Under the pieces are notes generated by a model that was given only the letters and a program-made list of their open reading frames with translations, did no database searches and was not told the DNA's origin. Both the position numbers and the translations under genes were made by a program. This document shows positions 35,001 through 40,409 of a stretch of DNA of 40,409 nucleotides, in pieces (position 1 is the stretch's first letter; each line of letters opens with the position of its first letter). Origin of the DNA: Polyangiaceae bacterium (GTDB lineage Bacteria; Myxococcota_A; Polyangia; Polyangiales; Polyangiaceae); assembly GCA_009780955.1 (NCBI GenBank), contig WQZB01000046.1, positions 1-40,409 of the forward strand, read 5' to 3'.

Positions 35001-35692
35001 CACGGCGTGGTTGTCCACACGGCAAGTGCCGTGTCCGGCCAATCGACCAGCGGGAACGCCACAAAAACGCTTGGGTCGTCGACGTCTTTGTACCCAAGGC
35101 CAACTTCGGCCGACGAAAGCGCCGTGCCCCCCTGCGCCCACCACCAAAGAACCTTGTTCCCTTGGTACAAAAGGCCTTTTTTGAAAAGCTCGGAAAGCGC
35201 CCACCACACGCTTTCCACATACGAGCGATGATAGGTGACATAAGCGCTTTCGAGATCAGCCCAGAACGCGACGCGCTCGGTCAGCTCTTCCCACTCCTTG
35301 GTGTAGCGAAAAACGGACTCGATGCAGCGCTTGACGAAGGGCTCGACGCCGTACGCTTCAATCGCGGTCTTGCCATGAATGCGAAGCTCTTTTTCGACTT
35401 CGACTTCGACGGGAAGGCCGTGCGTGTCCCAACCGGCTTTGCGCGCAACGTGAAGGCCACGCATTGTTTTGTAACGCGGGAACACGTCTTTGATAACGCG
35501 TGTCAGGACATGCCCATTGTGGGGTAAGCCGTTGGCTGTTGGCGGGCCCTCGTAGAAAACGAAGGGCTCTCCGTGTGCGGTTTGGGCGAGCGATTTCTCG
35601 AAAATGCGCTGCCGTTTCCAGAACGCGAGCATTTCGTGCTCTTCCTTCGGGAAATCAAGCAGGCTTGGGACTTTGTCAAACCGCGACGACAT
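32009..35692 (-). CDS. ileS: isoleucine-tRNA ligase (type with DUF5915-like C-terminus)
   Basis: This 1,227-residue class I synthetase charges tRNA-Ile. The HIGH motif is HNGH (residues 58-61, in GPPTANGLPHNGHVL). The editing domain is present (AVWTTTPWTLPSN, ATGIVHVAPAFGE). The KMSKS equivalent is KESKS (644-648), with Glu at the second position. Between KESKS and the following PGADAFRWFFFAASPPW there are about 108 extra residues (about 663-770). The tRNA-binding helical domain and a C-terminal DUF5915-like part follow (VVVIDTRLTSELRDLGYLRELLNRLQTARKEMGLEFTQRI). That tail and the HNGH-type motif place it in the eukaryote-like IleRS2 group, members of which can be mupirocin-insensitive. The start overlaps the acp gene by 17 bp. 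Confidence 0.93.
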   Translation of the reverse strand: MSSRFDKVPSLLDFPKEEHEMLAFWKRQRIFEKSLAQTAHGEPFVFYEGPPTANGLPHNGHVLTRVIKDVFPRYKTMRGLHVARKAGWDTHGLPVEVEVEKELRIHGKTAIEAYGVEPFVKRCIESVFRYTKEWEELTERVAFWADLESAYVTYHRSYVESVWWALSELFKKGLLYQGNKVLWWWAQGGTALSSAEVGLGYKDVDDPSVFVAFPLVDWPDTALAVWTTTPWTLPSNMYAAVNRAFEYAIVRGNAEAAKAGWAKKALENKLVIALDLVGEVAKKLGTTLTVEKKISASDLLGKKYTPPFDTFTHGAPDTAWRIVSEDFVEMSATGIVHVAPAFGEVDFLAHRKLYGADAPIFSAVRPDGTFGPEMGKYGGRWVKDCDKDLIEDLKAKGILIHHETIRHPYPFCWRNDSDPLIQLARPAWYIRTTALIDRAIENSRAVNWLPDHIKEGRFGDFLANNVDWALSRERYWGTPLNVWVNDKTGRMEAPSSISEIVAKNPSAFDPFHEAKKADNSLSEHLMVHKPWIDAVTWQNPGEEGTYRRVPEVIDCWFDSGCMPFAQWGFPHQGRDQFQKSFPADFITEAIDQTRGWFYSLLMIGTLVFDEEVQKRYGITPVRPLPLPYKTCIVLGHVSDKEGKKESKSKGNYTPPDVILERVQMDFAVLDEKASMAKAEEGVAFIARDDMEGLDLTSGASVHVFRADKPELVRTLCVKPHNKLPRRVVVLSQADLEALSVTPTTEKGISPVEVPRRPPSERVTLLDPHTAAPGADAFRWFFFAASPPWSATRHSLSNVRALQKESLIKLRNVYSFFTIYANIDDFDPSQGPLPVGHRSEIDRWILSELHLLTLGVISDLDVYDVYAATGKITSFVDALSNWYVRRSRERFWRAADPNDIDKRAAYETLYTCLVMLSGIMAPFTPYLADAMYRNLVVKGLGAEGAKQPESVHLTRFPESDPKLIDRGLSKTIQAVRDLVSLGLQVRTQAKLKVRQPLSSAKVILADPKLAIRLEAYRDMIKDELNVLSVELVSSETGADEYVVYRIKPNFRALGQKGMGKQAQDLKKVMVAMAPSEAHALATKLLTDGKVTVSGVLVDRDDVEIAFDAKEGYAAAADRVGVVVIDTRLTSELRDLGYLRELLNRLQTARKEMGLEFTQRICVGVAGAERAMRIARDHASTIKTECLVVDLSAGPLPPSPIRDGRDGRESSRREVDVEGDRVELWISKA

Positions 35693-35918
35693 TACCGAGC
35701 TTCTTCTGGACCAAATCGAGCGAACGAGTCAGCGTTGTCACCTGCTGAAGCTCCGAGTCGGCGATCTTCACCTGGTACTTGCGCTCGATGGCCGCAACGA
35801 TTTCGACGCCCATCATCGAGTCGATGCCAAGGTCTTTGAACGCAACATCGTCCGGGATCTCGTCTTTTTCGGCGATCTCGGCGATGAGAGCCCTCAATTC
35901 TTCCTTCAAGTCCGACAT
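35676..35918 (-). CDS. acyl carrier protein
   Basis: This 80-residue protein has the ACP fold: acidic helix 1, the phosphopantetheine site DLGIDSMMGVEI with Ser34, and helix 3/4 (ELQQVTTLTRSLDLVQKKL). The start at ATG 35918 has a good ribosome-binding site (GGAAGGGA). Its last 17 bp overlap the start of ileS. It is divergent from the ketosynthase/ketosynthase/oxoamine-synthase genes, and the most economical reading is that it is their dedicated carrier. It could equally be the housekeeping fatty-acid ACP, but that gene usually sits beside fabF/fabG, which are absent here. Confidence 0.9.
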   Translation of the reverse strand: MSDLKEELRALIAEIAEKDEIPDDVAFKDLGIDSMMGVEIVAAIERKYQVKIADSELQQVTTLTRSLDLVQKKLGNVVAV

Positions 35919-36280
35919 GGCGATCCCTTCCTGTTTCGATGTTCGCGAATGCCTCGAGCACACTCGGGTTGATGAGTGCCATTTGCCATTTGCGCTGAAA
36001 ACGATCGAGCTTGAAAACGATGGAACCCGAAAAAGAACAACGTTTCCCGTCGAGCTACGAGCAAACCGTGAACTCGATTACGCGCTTTGGACCTCTCCTG
36101 TTGCGTCTGTGTGTTTGCATGTTTTGCACTCTGCACGGCGCATGCACATGTCCCGCACATGTTCCGAAAGGCGACCACGACTTCTTTCTTGGCCGTTAAT
36201 AACGATGCAAAACGATACACAACCGTGCAGCGAGACCTTGCGCAACAGGAGCGAAACTCGGTTCGCAGATACGACACAAT

Positions 36281-36297
36281 GTTGAAAGTGGTTCAAC
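36281..36297. promoter_or_regulatory. possible operator, 6-5-6 inverted repeat
   Basis: GTTGAA (36281-36286), AGTGG and TTCAAC (36292-36297) form a perfect inverted repeat. It lies about 50 bp upstream of the predicted -35 box of the ketosynthase promoter, a common place for an activator site. No regulator gene is nearby. Confidence 0.35.
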
Positions 36298-36346
36298 CAT
36301 ACAATGAATCACACGATTTTCCTTGCATGATCGCCGTCACAGCGCG

Positions 36347-36375
36347 TTGCAGTCCACGTTGGGCGCGGATATAAA
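36347..36375 (+). promoter_or_regulatory. sigma-70-like promoter of the ketosynthase gene
   Basis: TTGCAG (36347-36352) and TATAAA (36370-36375) are 17 bp apart, close to the -35/-10 consensus. The ATG at 36387 lies only 11 nt after the -10 box, so transcription should begin about 4-6 nt before the start codon. The absence of a ribosome-binding site agrees with a leaderless or near-leaderless mRNA. Confidence 0.45.
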
Positions 36376-36386
36376 GTGGGTATCGC

Positions 36387-37625
36387 ATGCGTGTATTTAT
36401 TACCGGTGTCGGGGTTGTCAGCTCCATCGGTCTCGGCAAAGCGGCGTACTTCTCTTCCCTCGCGAATGGTGAGAGCGGCATCGCTCAAGTCGAGGCATTC
36501 GATGTGTCGAACCTTGGGCGTGAATTCGCCGGTGAGGTAAAAGGCTTCCGCCCGAAAGATCATCTCACGGCCGGCGAGGCGCGTCGCATGGGGCGTTGCT
36601 CGCAAATGGCTCTTGCGGCCACTCGCATGGCCATCGGCGACGCCGCCTTGCCCGCAGCAGCACTCCAAGGTCCGCGCGCGTCGGTCGTGATCGGCACGAC
36701 CATGGGCGAGGCCGATGTTCTCGGCAACCTCGATCACGCGTGGATCCACAAGGGTGCGTCGGGCGTACGTCGCGCGTGGATCCCGAAGTACGGTTCAACG
36801 CTTTTGTCGATCCATGTTGCACGCGCAATTGGCGCCGAAGGTTCCGTTTTCACCCTGCCCGGCGCATGCGCCGCCGGCAACTATGCGCTAGGCCTCGCGG
36901 CCGACATGATCCGCGCAGGGAAGGCCGACGTCGTGGTGGCCGGCTCGGCCGAAATGCTCCAGCGGCTTCAGTTCTCTGGCTTCATTCGCCTGGCTGCCAT
37001 GGCGCCTGCGAAGTGCCAGCCCTTTGACCTGAATCGGCAAGGTCTCATTCTCGGCGAGGGCGCGGGTGTGCTCGTTGTCGAGAGCGAAGCGCACGCCGTT
37101 CGTCGCAACGCGCGACTGCTCGCCGAGATCGGCGGCTACGGCATGACATGCGACGCCTACCACATCACGCGCCCCCACCCCGACGCCGCGGGCAGCATCG
37201 GCGCCATGCGACAGGCCATCGAACGCTCTGGCATTGGTGTCGAAAGCGTGGACTTCGTCAACGCGCACGGCACGGGCACGCGCCACAACGACGTTGCCGA
37301 ATCGAAAGTCATGCGCGAAATCTTTGGTGATCGCAAAGTGCCCATCTCGAGCATGAAAAGCATGCTCGGCCACTGCATGGGAGCGGCCTCGGCGCTCGAG
37401 GCCATCGGCTGCATCATGACACTCGAAACAGGCATCTACCCACCAACAATCGAGTACGAAACGCCCGATCCCGAGTGCGACGTCGACGTCGTTGCCAACC
37501 GAGCACGCAAAGGTGCGCACGACATCGTGCTCAATAACTCGCTCGCGTTCGGCGGGTACAACGCTGTTACCTGCTTCGCGAAACCGTACAAATTACCCGA
37601 TCCTCCGCATCACCAGGCCGCCTGA
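36387..37625 (+). CDS. beta-ketoacyl-ACP synthase (FabF/KS-alpha-like)
   Basis: This 412-residue condensing enzyme keeps the whole Cys-His-His triad: C161 in LPGACAAGNYAL, H294 in VNAHGTGTRHND and H329 in SMKSMLGHCMGAASALEA, with K324 before it. It should extend an ACP-bound acyl chain with malonyl-ACP. It lies divergent from an acyl carrier protein and is followed by a second ketosynthase lacking both histidines. That pairing resembles the KS-alpha/KS-beta heterodimers of type II polyketide systems. No ketoreductase, dehydratase or enoyl reductase is in the window, so either the fatty-acid enzymes are shared or further genes lie past the right edge. Confidence 0.9.
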   Translation: MRVFITGVGVVSSIGLGKAAYFSSLANGESGIAQVEAFDVSNLGREFAGEVKGFRPKDHLTAGEARRMGRCSQMALAATRMAIGDAALPAAALQGPRASVVIGTTMGEADVLGNLDHAWIHKGASGVRRAWIPKYGSTLLSIHVARAIGAEGSVFTLPGACAAGNYALGLAADMIRAGKADVVVAGSAEMLQRLQFSGFIRLAAMAPAKCQPFDLNRQGLILGEGAGVLVVESEAHAVRRNARLLAEIGGYGMTCDAYHITRPHPDAAGSIGAMRQAIERSGIGVESVDFVNAHGTGTRHNDVAESKVMREIFGDRKVPISSMKSMLGHCMGAASALEAIGCIMTLETGIYPPTIEYETPDPECDVDVVANRARKGAHDIVLNNSLAFGGYNAVTCFAKPYKLPDPPHHQAA

Positions 37626-37636
37626 GTTCGGACACA

Positions 37637-37778
37637 GAGCATGTTTACCAGCCGTCGCGAGCGACGTGAGACCAAGGCGGGCCCGAGGAGCCCGCGTAAG
37701 CGTACTTCTCGTACGTGCGCAGGCACCGCAGGGCCCAACGCAGGTATCGCGGCGCGCAGCAGGCTGGTAAACACGCTC
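37637..37778 (+). repeat. 142-bp element with 17-bp terminal inverted repeats, copy 1
   Basis: The left end is GAGCATGTTTACCAGCC (37637-37653). The right end GGCTGGTAAACACGCTC (37762-37778) is its inverse with one mismatch. Inside are short stems: CGTCGC/GCGACG, GCGGGC/GCCCGC and CGTAC/GTACG. It begins 11 bp after the stop codon of the first ketosynthase and ends 2 bp before the ATG of the second, so it makes up nearly the entire gap. Copy 2 is at 40288. It could be a miniature inverted-repeat mobile element, a structured RNA or both. Confidence 0.85.
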
Positions 37779-37780
37779 TC

Positions 37781-38971
37781 ATGACTCCTCGCGCCATCAC
37801 CGGTCTTGGCATCACGTGTGCGCTTGGCACGGGCGCCGAGATGGTTTTCCGCGCTCTTCACGCAGGCCACCTCGCGCAAGCTTCCAAGGCCATCACAAGC
37901 TTTGACGCCGCGAAGTACGCGAACGATTCAAGCGCCCGAGTGGTTGAAGTTCCCGAGTTCGATCCCACCACGTATCTCGGCAGCAAAGGTCTTCGCACGC
38001 TCGACCGGCTGACCAAGCTGCTCGTGGTCGCCGCGCGCTTGTCATTGCATGATGCACGTATCAAGAAAGACAACCAGTGGGTCGCCCTTTCGCCGGAGGG
38101 CGTCGGCGTGTGCTGTTCGAATGCGTACGGCAGCCTCGAAACCATCACGGAGCTCGATCGAATCGCAACGCTCGAAGACGCGCGCTACATCAACCCCGCG
38201 AAGTTTCCCAACACCGTGTCGAACAGCGCCAGCGGCTATGTCAGCATCTGGGAAGATCTTCGCGCGTTCAATGTCACCATTTCCGACGGCAATTGCGGCG
38301 GGCTCGACGCCATCGCATGTGCGGATCTCTCCCTCGCAACCGGTCGCGCCGCGGCGATTCTCACCGGCGGCGGCGAGGCGATGAGCGAAGCGCTTTTCCT
38401 TGCGTTTGAAAAACTCGGGGTTGGCGGCACGAAAGCCTCGCCATCGGTCGAAACGATTGCGTGCGAAACGATCCTCGGGGAAGGCGCCGCCTTTGTCGTT
38501 CTTGAAACCACGCAAGGCGCCAAGGCCCGCTCGGCGCGCGTGCTCGGCGAAGTCGTTGGTTATGGTACATCGTTCGTTGCGCCTGAAGCCGAGAGCGTGC
38601 TGCTGTTCACGTCCCAAGAGGCGATTTCGCGCGCGATCGCGCAGGCCATCGACGACGCCGGCCTCGCGCCAAAAGACATCGACATCGTCGCCTCGAGCAT
38701 TTCGGGGCTCGCGCAATTCGACGACGAAGAGTTCGCTGCCATCGAGGCCGTTGTAAAAAATGTTCCGATTTGTGTACCGAAGCGAATGTTCGGCGAAACG
38801 TTCGGCGCAGGTGGCACCATGGGCATCGTTTCGGCACTGGGGTGGTTTGATGGCGCTCCGGTCACTGCCCTCGTTCGCGGCGCCGCCCCGTCTCGAATCG
38901 ATCACGTCCTGGTCACGACTGTGGGTTACTACGGCAACGCATCGGCCGTCGTTGTCCGGCGGCCGCGCTGA
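37781..38971 (+). CDS. ketosynthase-like protein lacking catalytic histidines (chain-length-factor-like)
   Basis: This 396-residue thiolase-fold protein aligns with beta-ketoacyl synthases but is degenerate. A Cys remains at the active-site position (C172 in ISDGNCGGLDAI). The NAHGTGT histidine is gone (the region reads VASSISGLAQFDDEE), and the GHxxGA histidine is Glu339 (KRMFGETFGAGG), while Lys334 is kept. It is therefore probably not a condensing enzyme on its own. It would be a KS-beta/chain-length-factor-like partner of the preceding KS. Classical KS-beta proteins differ in replacing the Cys by Gln. The ATG at 37781 is 2 bp after the inverted-repeat element and lacks a ribosome-binding site of its own. 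Confidence 0.85.
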   Translation: MTPRAITGLGITCALGTGAEMVFRALHAGHLAQASKAITSFDAAKYANDSSARVVEVPEFDPTTYLGSKGLRTLDRLTKLLVVAARLSLHDARIKKDNQWVALSPEGVGVCCSNAYGSLETITELDRIATLEDARYINPAKFPNTVSNSASGYVSIWEDLRAFNVTISDGNCGGLDAIACADLSLATGRAAAILTGGGEAMSEALFLAFEKLGVGGTKASPSVETIACETILGEGAAFVVLETTQGAKARSARVLGEVVGYGTSFVAPEAESVLLFTSQEAISRAIAQAIDDAGLAPKDIDIVASSISGLAQFDDEEFAAIEAVVKNVPICVPKRMFGETFGAGGTMGIVSALGWFDGAPVTALVRGAAPSRIDHVLVTTVGYYGNASAVVVRRPR

Positions 38972-39042
38972 CGTAGCGGACGTGAATGAAAGCGCGAAGC
39001 TATTCGTGAAGTGATTGAAATTCGTGAAAGAAGAATCGCAAA

Positions 39043-40275
39043 ATGAGCTTTGTTGACGAAAAAGCACACGCGGAAATGGCTCGAATCCGCGACGCAAAAG
39101 AACGGCAAATTTACCCCTATTATCGAGAGTTCGAAAGCGGAGGCTTGCACACGACCGTCGAAGGTAAACCTATCGTCAATTTCAGCTCGAACGATTATCT
39201 CGGCCTCACAAACCATCCGAAGGTGAAGGCCGCTGCAAAGGCTGCTGTCGACAAGTACGCGTGTGGGCTGTCGAGCTCGCGCGTTCAAGCAACAACCGTT
39301 GAACACGTCGAACTCGAAAAGCGCCTTGCCAAGTGGTTCGGCTTCGAAAGCTGCCTCACCTTCACCACAGGCTACCAAGCCATGGTCGGCACGCTCATGG
39401 CGCTCGCCGACAAAGACACGACATTCATTCTCGACGCCTATAGCCACGCATGCATCCTCGACGGAACCTTCCTCGCGGCGGGCATTCCCGGCCATCAGCC
39501 CGAAGTTCGATTTTTCAACCATAATTCGGCCAAAAGTCTCGAGCGCATTCTCAAAACACGCGAACGCAAGAACGCTCTCGTTCTGGTCGAGGGCGTCTAC
39601 TCCCTCGATGGCGACAAGTCTCCGCTCAAAGAATTCGTCGAAATCTGCGAAAGGTACGATGCGGTTCTCGTGGTCGACGACGCGCATGGCACAGGCACGC
39701 TTGGCGAGCGCGGCACAGGCATCATCGAGGAATTGGGCCTTGCCGGGCGCGTTCCCATCGTGATCACGACATTCTCCAAGACCTTTGGCGGCATCGGAGG
39801 CGTGCTTCTCGGCACGAGCGACGTGGTCGGCTTCATCAAACACACCGCGCGAAGCTTCACCTTCAGCGCGTCGCTGCCCGTGCCCGTTGTCGCGGCCGCG
39901 TCAACCATCCTCGACATGCTCGAAGCCGATGGTCCCGCGATGGTTCGCGAGCTTCATCAGAAATCCGAATACTTCCGAGGCGAGCTCACGAAGGCGGGCT
40001 TCGAACTCGGCACGAGCGACACGCACATCATGCCGGTCATGTGCCGTGAAGAGCGCAAAACGCTTTTCATGCATATCGGCCTGTTCGAATCAGGCATCTT
40101 GATGGTGCCGCTCATCTACCCATCGGTGAAGCATGGCGAGGAGCGCTTGCGTGTCAACATCACGCGCGGCCACACGCAAGAAGACATGGACGTAGCGCTT
40201 GAGCACCTCAAAACATACGGCGAGGCGTTCTTCGTGCTGTCGGGTGAAGAAATCGGGCCGATGGAAGAAGACTAA
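39043..40275 (+). CDS. PLP-dependent alpha-oxoamine synthase (AONS/KBL/SPT family)
   Basis: This 410-residue fold-type I PLP enzyme has the family hallmarks: SSNDYLGLTNHP near 48, STGY-like TFTTGYQAMV, the ring-stacking His in YSHACILDG (H135), VVDDAHGTGTLGERG (D212, H215) and the aldimine lysine in TTFSKTFGGIGG (K246). Members condense an amino acid with an acyl thioester, losing CO2: BioF (alanine), KBL (glycine), serine palmitoyltransferase (serine), CqsA. Which amino acid is used cannot be read with confidence. The neighbouring ACP and ketosynthases suggest an acyl-ACP substrate, so an SPT-like or prodiginine-type role is more likely than biotin synthesis; no other bio gene is present. 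A weak AGAAGAA ribosome-binding site precedes the ATG. Confidence 0.9.
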   Translation: MSFVDEKAHAEMARIRDAKERQIYPYYREFESGGLHTTVEGKPIVNFSSNDYLGLTNHPKVKAAAKAAVDKYACGLSSSRVQATTVEHVELEKRLAKWFGFESCLTFTTGYQAMVGTLMALADKDTTFILDAYSHACILDGTFLAAGIPGHQPEVRFFNHNSAKSLERILKTRERKNALVLVEGVYSLDGDKSPLKEFVEICERYDAVLVVDDAHGTGTLGERGTGIIEELGLAGRVPIVITTFSKTFGGIGGVLLGTSDVVGFIKHTARSFTFSASLPVPVVAAASTILDMLEADGPAMVRELHQKSEYFRGELTKAGFELGTSDTHIMPVMCREERKTLFMHIGLFESGILMVPLIYPSVKHGEERLRVNITRGHTQEDMDVALEHLKTYGEAFFVLSGEEIGPMEED

Positions 40276-40287
40276 AACGCCATCTTA

Positions 40288-40409
40288 GAGCATGTTTACC
40301 AGCCGTCGCGAGCGAATTGAGGCTAGGGCGGGCGCGAGGAGCCCGCGTAAGCGTACGTTGTGGTACGTGCGCAGGCACCGCAGCGCCCAACCGACGCATC
40401 GATTCGCGC
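40288..40409 (+). repeat. inverted-repeat element, copy 2 (truncated by window end)
   Basis: It begins 12 bp after the oxoamine-synthase stop codon with the same 17-bp end, GAGCATGTTTACCAGCC. The first 100 bp or so match copy 1 closely. The stems GCGGGC/GCCCGC and CGTAC/GTACG are conserved, while the loop between the CGTAC arms differs in sequence and length. By comparison with copy 1 about 20 bp, including the right terminal repeat, should lie beyond the window. Confidence 0.8.

Larger units (their letters stand above)
35919..36386. other. 468-bp divergent intergenic region, acp / ketosynthase
   Basis: This is the longest non-coding gap in the window and holds no gene I can support. Its base composition is more A/T-rich than the flanking genes. 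It contains the palindrome and promoter listed separately near 36281-36375, and several TGCA/GCATG words between 36110 and 36165. No REP-like copy or RNA gene is seen. Both transcription units are probably regulated from here. Confidence 0.5.

Noticed and set aside
35692-35982. Alternative 96-codon minus-strand frame over acp, beginning MALINPS
   Set aside because: Overlaps acp in another frame and becomes Arg/Gly-rich; acp has the conserved phosphopantetheine site and a better ribosome-binding site.
38042-39843. Two long minus-strand open frames (351 and 304 codons)
   Set aside because: Both are antisense to the degenerate ketosynthase and the oxoamine synthase, which have strong family motifs; the antisense products have none.

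Overview
The window is GC-rich, densely coded DNA, rich in Ala/Arg/Ser. The gene set is that of a Gram-negative bacterium: an LptD-type outer-membrane protein, RlpA-like and other lipoproteins, a bactofilin, SucA, a long TPR scaffold, and an IleRS with a DUF5915-like tail. By inference this is a Myxococcota (deltaproteobacterial) chromosome. No rRNA, tRNA, CRISPR array, complete insertion sequence or phage gene is visible.

Layout. (1) 1-1208, minus strand: an RlpA-like protein and the first 217 codons of a P-loop ATPase that runs off the left edge. (2) 1287-5872, plus strand: a lipoprotein resembling M16 peptidases, a two-HKD phospholipase-D/cardiolipin-synthase protein and a PlsC acyltransferase; the last two are phospholipid-synthesis genes and nearly abut. 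An orphan thiS faces them. (3) 6273-14155, plus strand: a Pro-rich protein, sucA, an MscS-type channel with a cyclic-nucleotide-binding tail, then a coupled trio (secreted SRPBCC-like protein, ABC-2-type permease, small two-helix membrane protein). (4) 14503-19055: a large beta-propeller plus putative-Ig (He_PIG) repeat protein and an AraC-type regulator; both look accessory. (5) 19179-24564: lptD and a divergent bactofilin, then a sulfatase-like lipoprotein, gloB and mpg on the minus strand. (6) 24788-32003: a 1,904-residue TPR protein facing a helical-repeat protein. (7) 32009-40409: an acyl carrier protein overlapping ileS on the minus strand. Divergent from it is a plus-strand set: an intact ketosynthase, a ketosynthase lacking both catalytic histidines, and a PLP-dependent alpha-oxoamine synthase.

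Region 7 is the best candidate for an undescribed system. ACP, KS, degenerate KS and alpha-oxoamine synthase would in principle make an acyl-ACP and condense it with an amino acid to an alpha-aminoketone, the first step of sphingoid-like lipids or prodiginine-type building blocks. The product cannot be read from the sequence. A 142-bp element with 17-bp terminal inverted repeats fills the gap between the two ketosynthase genes and ends 2 bp before the second start codon; a second copy begins 12 bp after the oxoamine synthase and runs off the window.

The window also holds a second, dispersed REP-like family: a GTAG head followed by a short palindrome whose arms change together from copy to copy. 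Copies lie between genes, at two gene ends, and in frame inside lptD.
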